NCBI RefSeq assembly: GCF_000327385.1
Contig: NW_008707797.1
Location: 3,102,028-3,166,027 of the forward strand
Direction of reading: 5' to 3'
Source: Lottia gigantea
Lineage: Eukaryota > Mollusca > Gastropoda > Lottiidae
Length of the DNA: 64,000 nt
Shown: piece after piece, positions 12,534 through 23,938 of the stretch
Position numbering within the stretch: position 1 is the first letter of the stretch
Layout of the letters: each line of letters starts with the position of its first letter
Translations under genes and position numbers: made by a program
Notes under the pieces: generated by a model
The model's database searches: none
What the model was told of the DNA's origin: nothing
The model's input: the letters and a program-made list of their open reading frames with translations, nothing else

Positions 12534-13795
12534 TTATAAAATGAAAAGAAATTTAGGTCCTATTTTCGGCATCTGATCGGGGTAATAAGGCGGGAACGCC
12601 ATGCAGTATGCTATGATGGGAATTTTGCCTGGACAGTGGCATCAGTCTACTCTTTTTCAATTTCCAGATTTCCAGACCATGCATATTTTTACGATTATAA
12701 TGTTCTTTTTCGCTTTTTTGAAAAATTGTATATACATCTGTTTGTTAGCAATCGGTGCAACTCTCTGCAATGACTTTGTATATCGCGTTCGAGAAATGGA
12801 TAAGGCTATTCCTTAATTTCAATCTTACCTGGGTTATACTTGAACTGGGGCTGCATTGAAGATTTAAATGAAGGCCTGGTTGATGTTTCTATAATTATAG
12901 GGCGTCTAGGGGTGGATGGTGGGGGAGGGGGTAACGTTATCGTTGTTGTTTCCGGTAGAGATGATGTTGCGGTCGTCTCTGTGAAATATTGTAATGTAGT
13001 GTCCCACTCGTCATTTGAAAGTTTATATTTTGGGTAAACAGTTGTATATCTCCATCTATTCCGGTAAGATGGCGTCCAGCCCGTCTCGACAGGGTCGTGG
13101 ACGGAAGGAATTATTGCTCTTATAGTTGTAGGTGTTGGTTTGGTTGTAGTCGTAACCGTAGTTGAAGGGGTGGTAGTTGGTAAACTCGTCGTACTCGTAG
13201 TTGTGGTTGGTCGACGAGTCGTTGTCGGTCGACGGGTCGTTGTCGTTTGACGAGTCGTTGTCGATCGACGAGTTGTTGTCTTTCGACGAGTTGTTGTCGT
13301 AGGAGTTGTATGTCTTACTGGAAGACGCGTAGTCGTAGGCGTAATGCGACTAATCAATGACCAACGCGGCGTAGTTTTCCTCCGTCTGAAATAATGTCGG
13401 GTCGTAGATTTAGGTGAGGTAGATTTGGTTTTTTTTCTCCAATGGAAGTGATTATAATGAGGATATCGTCTCCGCACGGGTCGTTGAGTTGTTTTAACAT
13501 TATATAAGTTACAATCGTCCCATCGAGATTTTGAAGGAACACAATTCGTATATTTCTGAGACCACACATACGAAGGGGGACACGCGGGTAATAAATGAGG
13601 CTTCCCATAGCCACAAATGTAGTATTTAGCACAGTTCCGTGGATGCCGGATCCACTGTATTCCCATAGAAGTACATGGATAAATCGGTAAAGTCCTCGAC
13701 CGATGTCGGTAACACTTTGTAAAATTCCAAAAATAGGCTAACGTTAAAACCATTAAAGTCCATTTCAGTCTTATTTTAAACATTTCTAAAAACAT
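12534..13795 (-). CDS. Secreted chitin-binding (CBM14/peritrophin) protein with Thr-rich stalk
   Basis: The main exon is 13795-12829. The N-terminus is a signal peptide (hydrophobic stretch around residues 10-25; a second Met at residue 5 could also start). One CBM14 domain follows, with six Cys spaced 13, 5, 10, 12 and 9 residues apart (about residues 41-95), the family pattern for binding chitin through three disulfides. Then comes a basic linker, a long Thr-rich segment of TTR/TTT runs likely to be O-glycosylated, and a Pro/Thr tail. The protein is probably extracellular, in cuticle, shell, mucus or gut lining (inference). The open frame runs on to a stop at 12806, but at 12829/12828 it crosses a strong splice donor (CAG|GTAAGA, phase 1). 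A candidate last exon at 12628-12534 follows the acceptor GTCCAG, is open in the matching phase, and adds about 31 codons ending TAA. That exon is less certain than the main one. Confidence 0.8.
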
Positions 13796-14976
13796 AATTG
13801 GTTGATATGATGACCCGCTCAGTCTCTACACTGAACTGGGTAAGATCCACTCGCTACACTATCCCACTAAATGGGAAAGGACACACGATACCACTTCCTA
13901 ACTCGCTACACTAACCACCTTCTCCCTTCGACAATTGCTACAGTAATGTGGTGGTTAATGGTTTACTCCACGAAAAACCGAGTTAGAGCGATGAGCTGTC
14001 AGCCCAGTAAACAAAACGTCAAGCGGCAGTCGAGAGGACCAAGATGTTTTGCTGTGTTTGTTTTTCTTCTGATCTCAAATCAAACAAATATTGTTAATGT
14101 GGTTTAACTATACTTGAAACTTTGTATAATCTACAAAGCTAAAAACTTTAGAATATTTATGACATAATTACCGAAATCTGCCTTTATCAGCAAACTTGGT
14201 TTATTCTTGGTGTGTGATTGTTCATTGTTCATTATTCAAGCTTCATAAACATAATCTGGCTCGTTAGTTCTTTGAATTAAAGGACAGTGGCGGAGCCAAC
14301 CTCCCGAGACTGGGGGTACAATTAGTTGACAGACTGACTGATAGGGGGGCGACTTATGAGGTTGAGATTCAAATTGTGAGGCGCAATAGTCGCAAGCCAT
14401 CCATTGGAGCGTCTGTCAAGAGTGGGCAGTGGAATTTCGACAATGGCTATCCCGATAAGTTTTCAGACTGAACATTCGAACTCTGGAAAGGGAACAAATT
14501 GAAACATATCGGAGGAAGGGATAGTTTCAATATTCAGGTCGTTATCAACATTTTCTCCTACAATTTGGTGATATCTACAAAAAAGAATCCAACCATTTGT
14601 TGTTCAGGTGATTTGCTCATAGTTCTTGTTTTATCTGGTTTGTTATTCACTCTGAATCTAGTTTGTGGTTCACCCCAATTAGCAGTTTGTTATTCAAGCT
14701 GGATCTAGTTTGTTGTTTATTGTGGAAGATAAAGCACTTTTCTTGTATCATGGAAGTTTGTAATTGCAGCGAGTTGATAGGATTTTGCGCTAGCGGATAC
14801 AGACAATTTTCAATCGCCGTAGCACTGCAGTCAAGATGCCTTTCCGGTGTTACAGCACTATTACTTACAGAATGTAATATTCTGTAATCATCAGCTTAGA
14901 GATGTATTGTGAGAAGACATTAAACAGACCATTGCGAGTGTAAACGATCCAAATCGTTATTTTAGACGAAGACAAT
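13796..14976. other. Divergent intergenic region between the chitin-binding gene and FBXO22
   Basis: The two genes are head to head about 1.2 kb apart, so both promoters should lie here. Bases 13800-13930 contain short repeats of 'ACTCGCTACACT'. Bases 14286-14320 carry the 'CAGTGGCGGAGCCAA' end typical of DNA-element debris. I see no clear TATA box. Confidence 0.5.
14954..14970 (+). promoter_or_regulatory. 5' leader block shared by both FBXO22 copies
   Basis: TCGTTATTTTAGACGAA lies 6 bases before the FBXO22 ATG. The identical block is found 7 bases before the ATG of the second copy on the minus strand (27734-27718). The agreement shows that the duplication included upstream DNA and may mark a conserved transcription or translation start element. 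Confidence 0.6.
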
Positions 14977-17900
14977 ATGGCGTCGACCAGTAAGAAACTA
15001 TTGAAGAGAGAAGAAACTAACGAAGTAACTAATGATCCAGATTCTGTAGAAACAGACTTTGCTTCTTATGTTCTCACAAGTTTCCCTCTTATACTACAAT
15101 CCATATTTGAACATTTCCCAGCGAAAAGGCTAAATACCTGCGCAAGGTAAAAATCAGATATTTTTCTACTAATTCTTATGTCTTATGACTTATTCATAGA
15201 TACTGTTCATACTGTATTCTGTCTTTGGTAAGCGTTACCGCTTCTAAATTTGGCTGATTTGATTGATTGATTGATTGATTGGGGTGCTCACTTAATTTCT
15301 TGTTTCTTTTGAGTAAGTTAATAGATTATAGTTTACAAGGTTATCTTTACCACTGATGAATCTGAATACTTGTATACTAGATCTACACTGAATTCAGATA
15401 TTAATAAAATTAAGACGTTTTAGTCTATAAGTTGTAGCCTATGAGTAAAATCGCAGGAAAAATGAACAAAAAATGGGCATTTTCTTACATGGATATGTAT
15501 GGTAGAGGTTATTTTCCATGATATTGATGGCAGCTATACGCAGGAAGTAATTGGCATAGACCAAAAAAATAAAAAAGGGAAAGGGATAGATGCACCATTT
15601 TCGGAGGTTAATTAGTATCTTGAATATATATAGATAGTCTGCACAGAAATTGTTAAATCCCTTCAAAAATACCTCAATTAAGTACAGCATAGTCTATCAA
15701 TGCTATCAATATCCTTGCAATACATGAGAAATTAGGAAACTTCTTTTTATAATCCTTTTAATTGATACTGGCTGAATACCATAGGGTTAGCTTTAATTAT
15801 ATTTATGATATTTCAGTGTATGTAAATTATGGAAGAAGACTGCAGATAGAGTTTTAAAAGATCGTTTTCCGTTTTATTGGGATCATTTTCCTGGACCAAT
15901 ACTTGATGAAGACCCTAAAACACACCCTACTGATGAGGTGTTTGGATTGCTTTGTCAGTTAGTAAAAGCACTTCAGGTGCGTTTCATTAAATTCTTTATG
16001 TAAAATTTGTTCTTAAAAATATTAAAACAGAACCTGAAACATGTTGTTACTCAGAGTTTCAAGCTGTGCCATCTTCATACAACTGATCTATTTCAGCCTC
16101 CTTAAAGACATAATCTGTTCTTATTTATTTATTGATATACATGTACTTATCTGTTGTAGAAGCTTCCAATTCAACCAAAAGTAGTAATAATATTTTATAC
16201 AGCCTATTTAGAAGAAAGACTAGATGACTATAGTGTTGAAGGACTGCCAATAGAAGCTTCGGATCTAGAAACGAGGCTCAAGAGAGTCATTAATCCAAAA
16301 GTTACCTTTGACACCAGTGAAAATGGCCGACGGTCCAGTAAGGCTAGAAAACAAAGATTTAATTTGATACAATGGTTTGAGAAACAGATGCCACCATCTT
16401 GTCAAGTCACCGCTGTTACAGCATATGGTGTTGTAGGTAAGAGACAATCATGGTATGTTCAGTCAGTGGGGCTTGTTAGAGGGGCTGGTCTGTGGGGCTG
16501 GTCTGTGGGGCTGGTCAGTGGGGCTGGTCAGTGGGGCTGGTCAGTGGGTCTTTTAAGCATTGGTTTCCTGTGTAAAATCATAAGAAATTGGAGAATAGGG
16601 GGGCAAATGTAGGAAAGAGAAAGACATACTTTACTCTGTAACTAGCACTGTTAGGAATGAAATCAGAGGGGCTGTGTAATTGTAGGGGCCTCTAGAATGA
16701 ATTGTCAAGGGATCTCTTGTGAAATTGGGGGCCAAACCAGGGCTAGCCGCAGGTCACCTCTCAAATGAGTGTCATTTGTTATAGGATGTTCCGTTGTTAT
16801 GAAGTGGAGGGGTACTTGTAGGGACCTCAGAATTCATTGTCACGGGGCAATGGGGGAGCAAAGCAGGCTAGCCTCAGACTGCCCCTGAAATGCATGTCAT
16901 TTGTCTTAGAATGTTTTTGAGTTGATAGTAATATAAGATATGGTGAATATTAATTTTATTTCAGGTACAAATTGGAATATAACTCAGACAGAAGAAACTG
17001 ATAACGAAATTGCATTTTCCTTGTTTTGTTGTTCTCAAAATGATGAGAAAATGTCGTTGATTCCTAAACAGTTGGATATAAAACAAGCTTTAGACTTAGT
17101 TATAGGATGGAACACACAGAGTGGATTTACGTCAAATTTATTTGAAACTGGAAAAGAAGTAAAGAAGATAATGTATTTTACTGATCAGGTTGATACGCCC
17201 CAGGAATTAGGGTTCGCCTTATATCATGAATATAACCAATCTTTGATAGCAGGTGCTATTGTTAATTCTCTAGAATTCCCCTCACTGCTTCATGATACAG
17301 AACATAAGTAAGTTTTTGTTCAATCTCTCAATGTCCTATTTGGATCGCTTTTATATTCTTTAGTGTAAATAAAAACCATCCTGAAGGTCCAGAGTTCGAT
17401 TCCAGTATATGTTGACAGTCCAGATATATCCTTGCTACAAGCTGTGTACATTAAACAAGTTCAGATCTATCCCTCCTAAGCCTAGCAATTCTCTCACAGC
17501 CAACACATCAATAATGGAATGAGAGCTAAATTCTCATTTTTTTTCCAAAATAAAAATGTGTTGTATTTCAAATGTGAAACTGTTCAGAAATTATTTTTTT
17601 GCTTGCTATTATTTTTTTTATTTTGTAGACATGATTTACCATCGATATGTTGTGTTGCGTTCTGTGGGGATAGTGTTCAGGTTGCCTCAGTGATTATACA
17701 AGAGAGTGTTAGCGAACCAGCAGAAGTAGAAAACTGTATGAAAAAATTAAAATCACATGAATTATCTGAAAAAAGATCAGTAGCTTTTATGTATGCTTGT
17801 GTTGGACGTGGTGAAATGCATTACAGTGCTCCTAATGTGGAATCCTCAATTTTTCGTAAACATTTTCCAAAAACACCGATATTGGGATTATTCGGAAACG

Positions 17901-18070
17901 GTGAAATAGGATTTCGGTACCCTGAACCATCTCCAATACAACCAGTGAAAGATACAGACGATTGTGAAATGCATGAATTTTTAAAAGATTCATCTAATTA
18001 TCGACGAAGACATCCTCCCAAGTTGTATCATGCTTACACAACGATAATTAGCCTTGTTTCATTCCAATAA
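14977..18070 (+). CDS. FBXO22: F-box only protein 22 (F-box + FIST_C), five exons
   Basis: Exons are 14977-15146, 15817-15976, 16160-16436, 16965-17307 and 17629-18070. All junctions are GT-AG with phases 2,0,1,2, giving 463 residues (human FBXO22 is 403). The F-box spans about residues 30-75 (VLTSFPLILQSIFEHFPAKR, then VCKLWKK), and would bind Skp1 in an SCF ubiquitin ligase. The rest is the FIST-related substrate-binding region. The C-terminal FIST_C signature is clear: FMYACVGRG (Cys374) and GLFGNGEIG (403-411), ending LYHAYTTIISLVSFQ. These match human FBXO22 from memory, where the equivalent cysteine is Cys326. FBXO22 is known to direct degradation of substrates such as KDM4 demethylases and BACH1. 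Start: ATG in a good context (A at -3) just after the conserved leader block. The gene looks intact and faces its inverted paralogue at 24.7-27.7 kb. Confidence 0.94.
15261..15280. repeat. (GATT)n microsatellite in FBXO22 intron 1
   Basis: Five perfect GATT units. Confidence 0.9.
16470..16555. repeat. 13-bp GC-rich minisatellite in FBXO22 intron 3
   Basis: The unit is about GTCAGTGGGGCTG, repeated five to six times just 3' of the exon 3 donor, with GTCTG and GTCAG variants. It is G-rich on the transcribed-sense strand, unlike the AT-rich surroundings. Open frames through it are by-products of the 13-bp period. Confidence 0.9.
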
Positions 18071-19734
18071 TCTCAAAAGCTGATAGATGTACTTCTTTAT
18101 GTATAAGTTTATAAGTCACGAGGTGCAGGGAATTTCAAGGATTATGTATCAGTTAGCCCAACTCAAACCCAACGTGAGCTCAAACTCAAGCCATGATGCC
18201 TGGTGTCTGACGTATCAACGTAAGATGAACTAGTTTAGTATTTGGTCAGGAAACAAGAAGAAGAAAAGAATACCCTACACTAATGACATCATGAATAGGA
18301 TTCCCCTATTTTAAGCACCTAGCCAGATAGGGTTTGCTATGGTCCGAGTTAGCATTTAAGTTTGCATTTGAATACACATGTGAAGGCTTTAAGGCGTTGG
18401 AATGAATTCTATTGATAAAATCAAAAGACATATTGATATAATGCAAGGCATTTTCACGTAGAAGAATGTTCATGTGATTATGTGTATATGTGATAGTTCC
18501 ATATAAGATCAAGATTATCTTTTCTCTTGTTGGACAAAAACTTTGTTGTGTAATCATTTTGTTTGGCCTTTTAATATTTTTAGTGAGATTTTAATCTTCA
18601 GTATACAAAAATCGCTCTCATGAATCGTTGTTATTGTTTTTCTGAATGTCAATTTGTTATATGATATATAATATTTCTATTTGTATTGGTGTTCAACTGG
18701 ACTGACACACCTTGGTTTATTATGGCCCTAAGTAATAAATGGGAGCCGTGGTAGCATAGTGAGTTAGACACTTGCTTGCGTACCTAAAGGTAAACCAGCG
18801 AATACAGCCAATCGAAGCCCTCACAGCATTTTTGATGATGTCTCTGATTGGCTGTATTTCGCCTATCTTCAATCCAACCAAATAAACTTACGTGAAACAA
18901 GAAAGGTGGCCATTTCAGTCAAAGATGAAGTTTATTATAGCTTGACATGGTGAAGATGATACAAGGGGTGAAAACTGATTTTATCTCATGTATTATTTAG
19001 ATTTGAAATGTGACTTGATTGTATTAAGATAAAGCCAGCCAGCCAAACGACTGGTTTTTTTTAACTTGATTTTAAATAAAGATTTTGTTTTTTTCAAATC
19101 ACTGTGTACTTAAATGATACTCAAGATAAATTACTTTTCATTTTAAAAAAACTATTCTATTCAAATAATAACATTTTATGAATAATAATTGTTTATTTTT
19201 TATTATATTTTACGTAAAATATAATTTATCTAGTAACCATTAAATAAATATAGATTCACAAACTAGATGATACACTTTGTTATTGTAGTTCTAATATTAA
19301 AAATATTCATCGCATCATTTGAATGGAAACAACCGATCTACTTTATTTTCAATTTTGCCATTCATCAAACAAGGGTAACTAGAAACAGGTGTGCCCAAAT
19401 TGCTAAACAACATTTGGAGTATATACTAATTATATTATACTCACTGTCTCAGTTTTAAGAATAAGTAGGCATATACAATTTGTGATCAATTACAAAATGG
19501 CTGTTCCTCAATATGGCATTGGTATCGTCAAATGCAAAAGTTTTTGTTTTTGTCTGTCTATAATACGCACTTCCTGCTTGGCAAGCTTTTTTAGTGTAAA
19601 AAAACTGTGCACTATACACATATTAATTGAGAAAGAAACAAATACATTAAAAAAAATAATAATTTAATACCGGTACTGATAAAAAAAACAGATAATCCCA
19701 CTACATGAAAAAAATGTGAACAGAGAACGTTAGT
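18071..19734. other. FBXO22 3' flank with repeats
   Basis: Candidate polyadenylation hexamers AATAAA lie at 18734-18739 and near 19073. At 18745-18785 'GTGGTAGCATAGTGAGTTAGACACTT' resembles the A-box half of a tRNA-derived SINE; no matching B box follows, so it is a fragment. Bases 18795-18962 hold a truncated family C fold-back element ('GCGAATACAGCCAATC', its mirror 'GATTGGCTGTATTTCGC', and the right end CTTGACATGGTGAAGATG). The rest is AT-rich and empty. Confidence 0.55.
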
Positions 19735-19930
19735 CAGACACTGATTTTTTTCGTATCTGAGTATGTTCCATTTTGCTTCATTTTGAGGTTATTAAAAGTG
19801 TCTTGAAATACCACAGTTAAAATACTTCTCAATAAATCACTTTGAAAATTGGAATTGTGCAAATCAATGATATCAGTGTCACCAAAACACATACAAGTTT
19901 TAGAAAACCTTTTCACAATTCCTTTAAGAT
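19735..19930. repeat. Family A inverted-repeat element fragment
   Basis: It contains the right-arm text 'GAAAATTGGAATTGTGCAAA', 'TGATATCAGTGTC' and the end 'TTCACAATTCCTTTAA', matching the complete element at 53171-53443. The open frame across it is not a gene; the same peptide-like string appears wherever this repeat does. Confidence 0.75.
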
Positions 19931-20189
19931 GACAAAATATTTGGTGAAAAGCTGAATTTTTTATGGTCAACACTCAAACACTCTTAATCTCATTTTCAAA
20001 TTTCAATTCTAAAAGTTGTAACAATACATTTAAAATCAGATCAATTGAAAGCTGATTTTCATTAAAAATCCTTGCAACCATCATAACCCTGTAAAAACAC
20101 ATAGCCCCATAAAAAAAACATACTTCTGTATAAAATGTAGGCAGTGGTGAAAAAATAAGCTCAAAATACATTCAATAAAGCAACATTTG

Positions 20190-20985
20190 AAATATAGCTC
20201 GAGCATGTAGAAATTCGTCAATTATTGTACCATTTTAGCTCCCTTCCACTACAAATTCCAAATATAATCTAAACCAGATTCTATCCATGCCATTCTTGTT
20301 GAATACATGTTGAAATATGGCCCAAACGTCACAGATCACAACCCAATTAAGGCTTAAAGCTCAAGTTTATCAAGTCAACATTCAAATTCAAAATCCAAAC
20401 GTGATTCAAACCAAGCCGTTCTTGGTGAATACATGTTGAAATATAGCCAATCCAAGTCACTGTTGGTGAAAATAACATAAACTAGTCACTGATAATCAGG
20501 GATAACTGGTCGCACAGCCAATCTTTATCTCTTATATGAAAATAACATAAAATAAATCAAAACACTATCAATCAATTAATGTCCCATTTAAGCTCTTGAG
20601 GTGAACTACTAAAAGCTTAAAGCTCAACTTAACAAAGTCAAAATCCAATTCAGCTTCCATTGAAGTCAGTATTGGTGAATACAACATGAAATAAATCTCA
20701 AGCATATAGTAATTCAAACAATGGTGATCCCATTTAAGCTCTTGAGGTGAAATACTAAAAGCTCAAAGCTCAAATTCACAATGTCAACATCTAAACAAGA
20801 TTCAAACCAAGTCAGTGTTGGTGAATATAACATGAAATAAATCCGAAGACTATCAATCAATTAAGGTCCTATTTAAGCTCTTGAGGTGAAATACTAAAAG
20901 CTTAAAGTTCAAGTTCACAAAGTATATATCCATACAAGATTCAAACTTTCAGTTAATATCACATATGAAACAAATCCCAAGACAG
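20190..20985. repeat. Degenerate tandem repeat, unit about 130-180 bp
   Basis: Phrases such as 'CATTTAAGCTCTTGAGGTGA', 'ACTAAAAGCTTAAAGCTCAA', 'GATTCAAACCAAG' and 'TTGGTGAATACAACATGAAA' recur in the same order four to five times with many differences. It is non-coding. It sits between the two FBXO22 copies. Confidence 0.75.
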
Positions 20986-21652
20986 GTGCTATGTTCCTTA
21001 ATAATTTTTATCTTGTCTTATTTTTCTTTTTTCTCCTCTTCTCTCCTCTTATCATCTATGATAATTTTCTTTATTTTTAATCTTTTTACTTCTGACATTA
21101 ATAATACTGTATTTCTTAACCATAATATCTAAAATAAATGTTGAATATATATATAGGTTTACATGTAAAAAAAAGACCCACAGCAGCCAATTTCATGATC
21201 ATTTGAGCCTTTTGAGTTAAGGACATGTCTCTTACATGTCCCATGTAATTATCAATATACTAGGCTCTATTGCATTTACATGCCAAGATCAATAACTGGA
21301 ACAACCTTTAGAAAAATGTGTTCATTCCATTTCAGTATAAAAAAACTATTTCGAAATTCGTTCTAAACTTTATCCTCTATTATAAACAAGTATAAATTCT
21401 GGTTTAGTCAAGGGAAATAACTGGACAAAAATTGAAAACTAAATTCGTGACAAACCCAAATTGAGTAATAGGAATGTTAGGTTAACAATTCCCAAGTTCT
21501 AACTTAACTTACCACAATAACCAGACAATTGAAGAGAATTGGTAAAGAATAAACTACAGATATAAACAATCCATTACTGTCAAAATATTGTTGACGTGAA
21601 AATAATCTGAAATGATAATACAAGTGTGAGAGTTGTTGTTTCTGCTTTCAGC
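20986..21652. other. AT-rich intergenic, nothing recognised
   Basis: Short pyrimidine-rich and poly-A stretches only. Confidence 0.5.
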
Positions 21653-21818
21653 TAATTCTGATATCTCAGGGGTCGACTGGAATAGTGAAGATGACTTATT
21701 CAAGGTCATCAGACTTTCACACGCTGATCTCGGAGATTGGAACCCACAGCCGCCATTTGTTCGAGGTAACCAAGCACATGACGTCATGTTAAGAACCAGC
21801 GCTAAAAACAAACGTTAA
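21653..21818 (+). CDS. Candidate isolated terminal exon, unknown product
   Basis: A strong acceptor (TTTCTGCTTTCAG at 21640-21652) precedes an open stretch of about 55 codons ending in TAA at 21816-21818. It includes VDWNSEDDLFKVIRLSHADL and, further on, DWNPQPPFVRG. It is GC-richer than the flanks, as real exons in this window are. A possible donor (CGAG|GTAACC) lies inside it. I find no partner exons upstream and do not recognise the protein, so it could be an exon remnant. No function is proposed. Confidence 0.3.
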
Positions 21819-23800
21819 TTATATTACCTGTAATTTTCGGCTGCCCATTTATTAATGGTTTCTGCTGCATATACTGCTACTACTGTAAGTATATATTTAA
21901 ATTAGGTATTTATGGGTTACTGATTCTCGAAAGCACAGACACAGGCATCAGAATTTGTAAGGAAGATTCGAACCCATGGAACCTTATTGCCTAGCAGACG
22001 ACAATCCAACTTGCTACATAAATTATGTTTAAGTCTACCAACAAATGTTCTATACTTGGGTTTTAAGAGGTTTCCCAGCTTTTTCTGTGGCAATTTTAAC
22101 AGCTATCGCAAAAGCTGCCAATAAGGATCTTTGTCATAGCTACACCATGAAATATTTAGTTTCAGTGGAATCATAAGAATCACAGACATCTTCCTGAACA
22201 TCAAAATGGTGTAAATCGATGGTATCAGTGTCCCCAATACATGTATAAAGGTTAGAAAACCTCCTTACAATCCCTTTAAATTGAAGCTTTTCACTTGTAC
22301 ATTTACCACTCTCAAAACTAAAAGAAATCTCGTTCAAAAAACCAACGTATTATAAGCGAATACTTACAAAGAAATGCAAAATAAAAAGCTTGTGCTGTGG
22401 TACTGTTTCGAGATAAAATTGTTATTGTAATACAAGTAAGATGAAATGCTCCCAGTGCTTTTAACCAATGGTCTGACCAATCAATCTGTCAATAGGAAAG
22501 AAAAGGTCTATTTTAAAGGCAAGAAACCTATTATATCTGTAGAAATGGCAATCCATTTGTATTGTCTACGAGCCAATAAAGGTAGACATGACTTGAGTCA
22601 AATAAACATTTCTTATACTGTACAATTTCATTAACCTGAAGACGTTCAGTATCAGTAGCCTAGGCCTAATATTTTGAAGAAATATTATTGACAAAATATT
22701 AGACCCTGTGCCAGGGCGCAGAACAGTTGTCTCAGAAACAAGTGCAAGACCTAAAATTGTAAAGGTTGCCATTACCAAGCGTCCAATCCATAGTTTTTAA
22801 GTCAACTATGTGAAATGCCATTTCAAAATCAACCTTCAGCCAAGCCAAGACAAGAGATTCATTTATGGTGTATGTTTTAATCATAATTCAGCTGATAAAT
22901 AAACATGTTCTTACTACTTACACTTTTTAAGTAGCTCCATAAGCCTTGAATTTCGTTCACATTGATTGGATCCATTTTCTTTCCAACTGATGAATTCAAA
23001 GCTTTCTTTTCTTTTTGTTAAATGAATTATGTTCAACGTGTACAAAATTGTAAACAAGTCTTGATTATCCAGCTTTATTTGGAGTTACGCCCCTTGTTTG
23101 GAAACGGACCACAACTAATAAGCTTATGACTCAAAGTCAGTTTTGAACTTCTGGGAAGAAATTAGACATATTCAGACGCTTTTACAAATCTGAGTACATT
23201 GAAAATAAACTTCTTGGTGGACTGTTCATAGCTTTTATTGAATAGTTTTAAATTTGCATAACAAACATTAACAATAACAGGATATATTTTCCCATCAACA
23301 ATTTTTTTGGCAGCTGTATTTTCAGCAGAAGCAAAAATTGACATAAAAAGTCAAATAAAAAGTTAGCATAAGTTCCTAATACTTTATAACTTTATAAATG
23401 ATCAAAAAAACTTCCAAAGGATGGACAAAAAATAGGCTGCATAATTTTACATCCTATTGCTAATCATAAACAACATACTTAAAACAACATCAACAAATTA
23501 AAGCAAGAGAATGCAATGATTAACTTGGCATATTTTGATATATCGATGTAGGGCCTATCAGTCTAAAAGAAGAGTTAAAACCGGATGGTATGGAGACATT
23601 TTTTTTAAATAAAAACTGTTTATAAACAAATGAAGATTATAAAACAAGAATAAGGCTACTTCCTCTAATGACATTAATTGAAAATCCAAGAATAATTTTA
23701 TATTGTTTATATTGATATACCTGAGTACCTAAGGGAAGTCATAATTTTTTAACAATTGTTATTTGTGTAACCCCCTCTTTAAAGTTGAGTGAAACATGTA
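21819..23800. other. Intergenic with element fragments
   Basis: Bases 21935-22025 contain, on the minus strand, 'GGTTCCATGGGTTCGAATCT', a tRNA-like B box, beside 'GTCGTCTGCTAGGCAATAAG'; part of the latter recurs at 53889-53905, so this is probably a tRNA-derived SINE fragment. Bases 22143-22276 are a family A element fragment ('CAAAATGGTGTAAATCGATG', 'GGTATCAGTGTCCCC', ending 'ACAATCCCTTTAA'). The rest is AT-rich. Confidence 0.55.
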
Positions 23801-23804
23801 ACAA

Positions 23805-23878
23805 ATGAAATGAAATGAAATGGAGTTTTACATCCTTTCTGCACTTCCTTGGGGACATGAGAACAGGTCAATGTTCTG
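23805..23878 (-). repeat. SINE-like repeat with (TTTCA)n tail, family D
   Basis: Read on the minus strand, it ends 'GTAAAACTCCATTTCATTTC' with several ATTTC units. The same 3' end recurs at 29755-29882, 31440-31503, 38309-38370 (minus), 41415-41525 and 45145-45265, in both orientations. Confidence 0.65.
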
Positions 23879-23938
23879 AAAATTCTCAGTCTCAATATTG
23901 AGGTTGGTATAATCATCTTCACTAAGCCACAACTCCTT

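Noticed and set aside
12840-13632. Open frames on the opposite strand and in another frame over the chitin-binding gene (12840-13037 plus, 13354-13632 minus)
   Set aside because: They are shadows of the Thr-rich low-complexity coding sequence; neither has domain content.
17519-17628. Methionine-initiated extension of the last FBXO22 exon
   Set aside because: It is intron sequence read through the acceptor TTTTGTAG; the exon starts at 17629, as shown by phase and homology.
18737-18790. Possible tRNA gene
   Set aside because: Only an A-box-like half is present, with no B box, acceptor stem or cloverleaf; a SINE fragment is the better reading.
19734-22337. Two open frames (19734-19973 and 22140-22337, minus) with similar peptides around CFGDTD and CIGDTD, suggesting a small gene family
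   Set aside because: Both are translations of the right arm of the family A inverted-repeat element, which recurs in non-coding places; there is no splice or start support.
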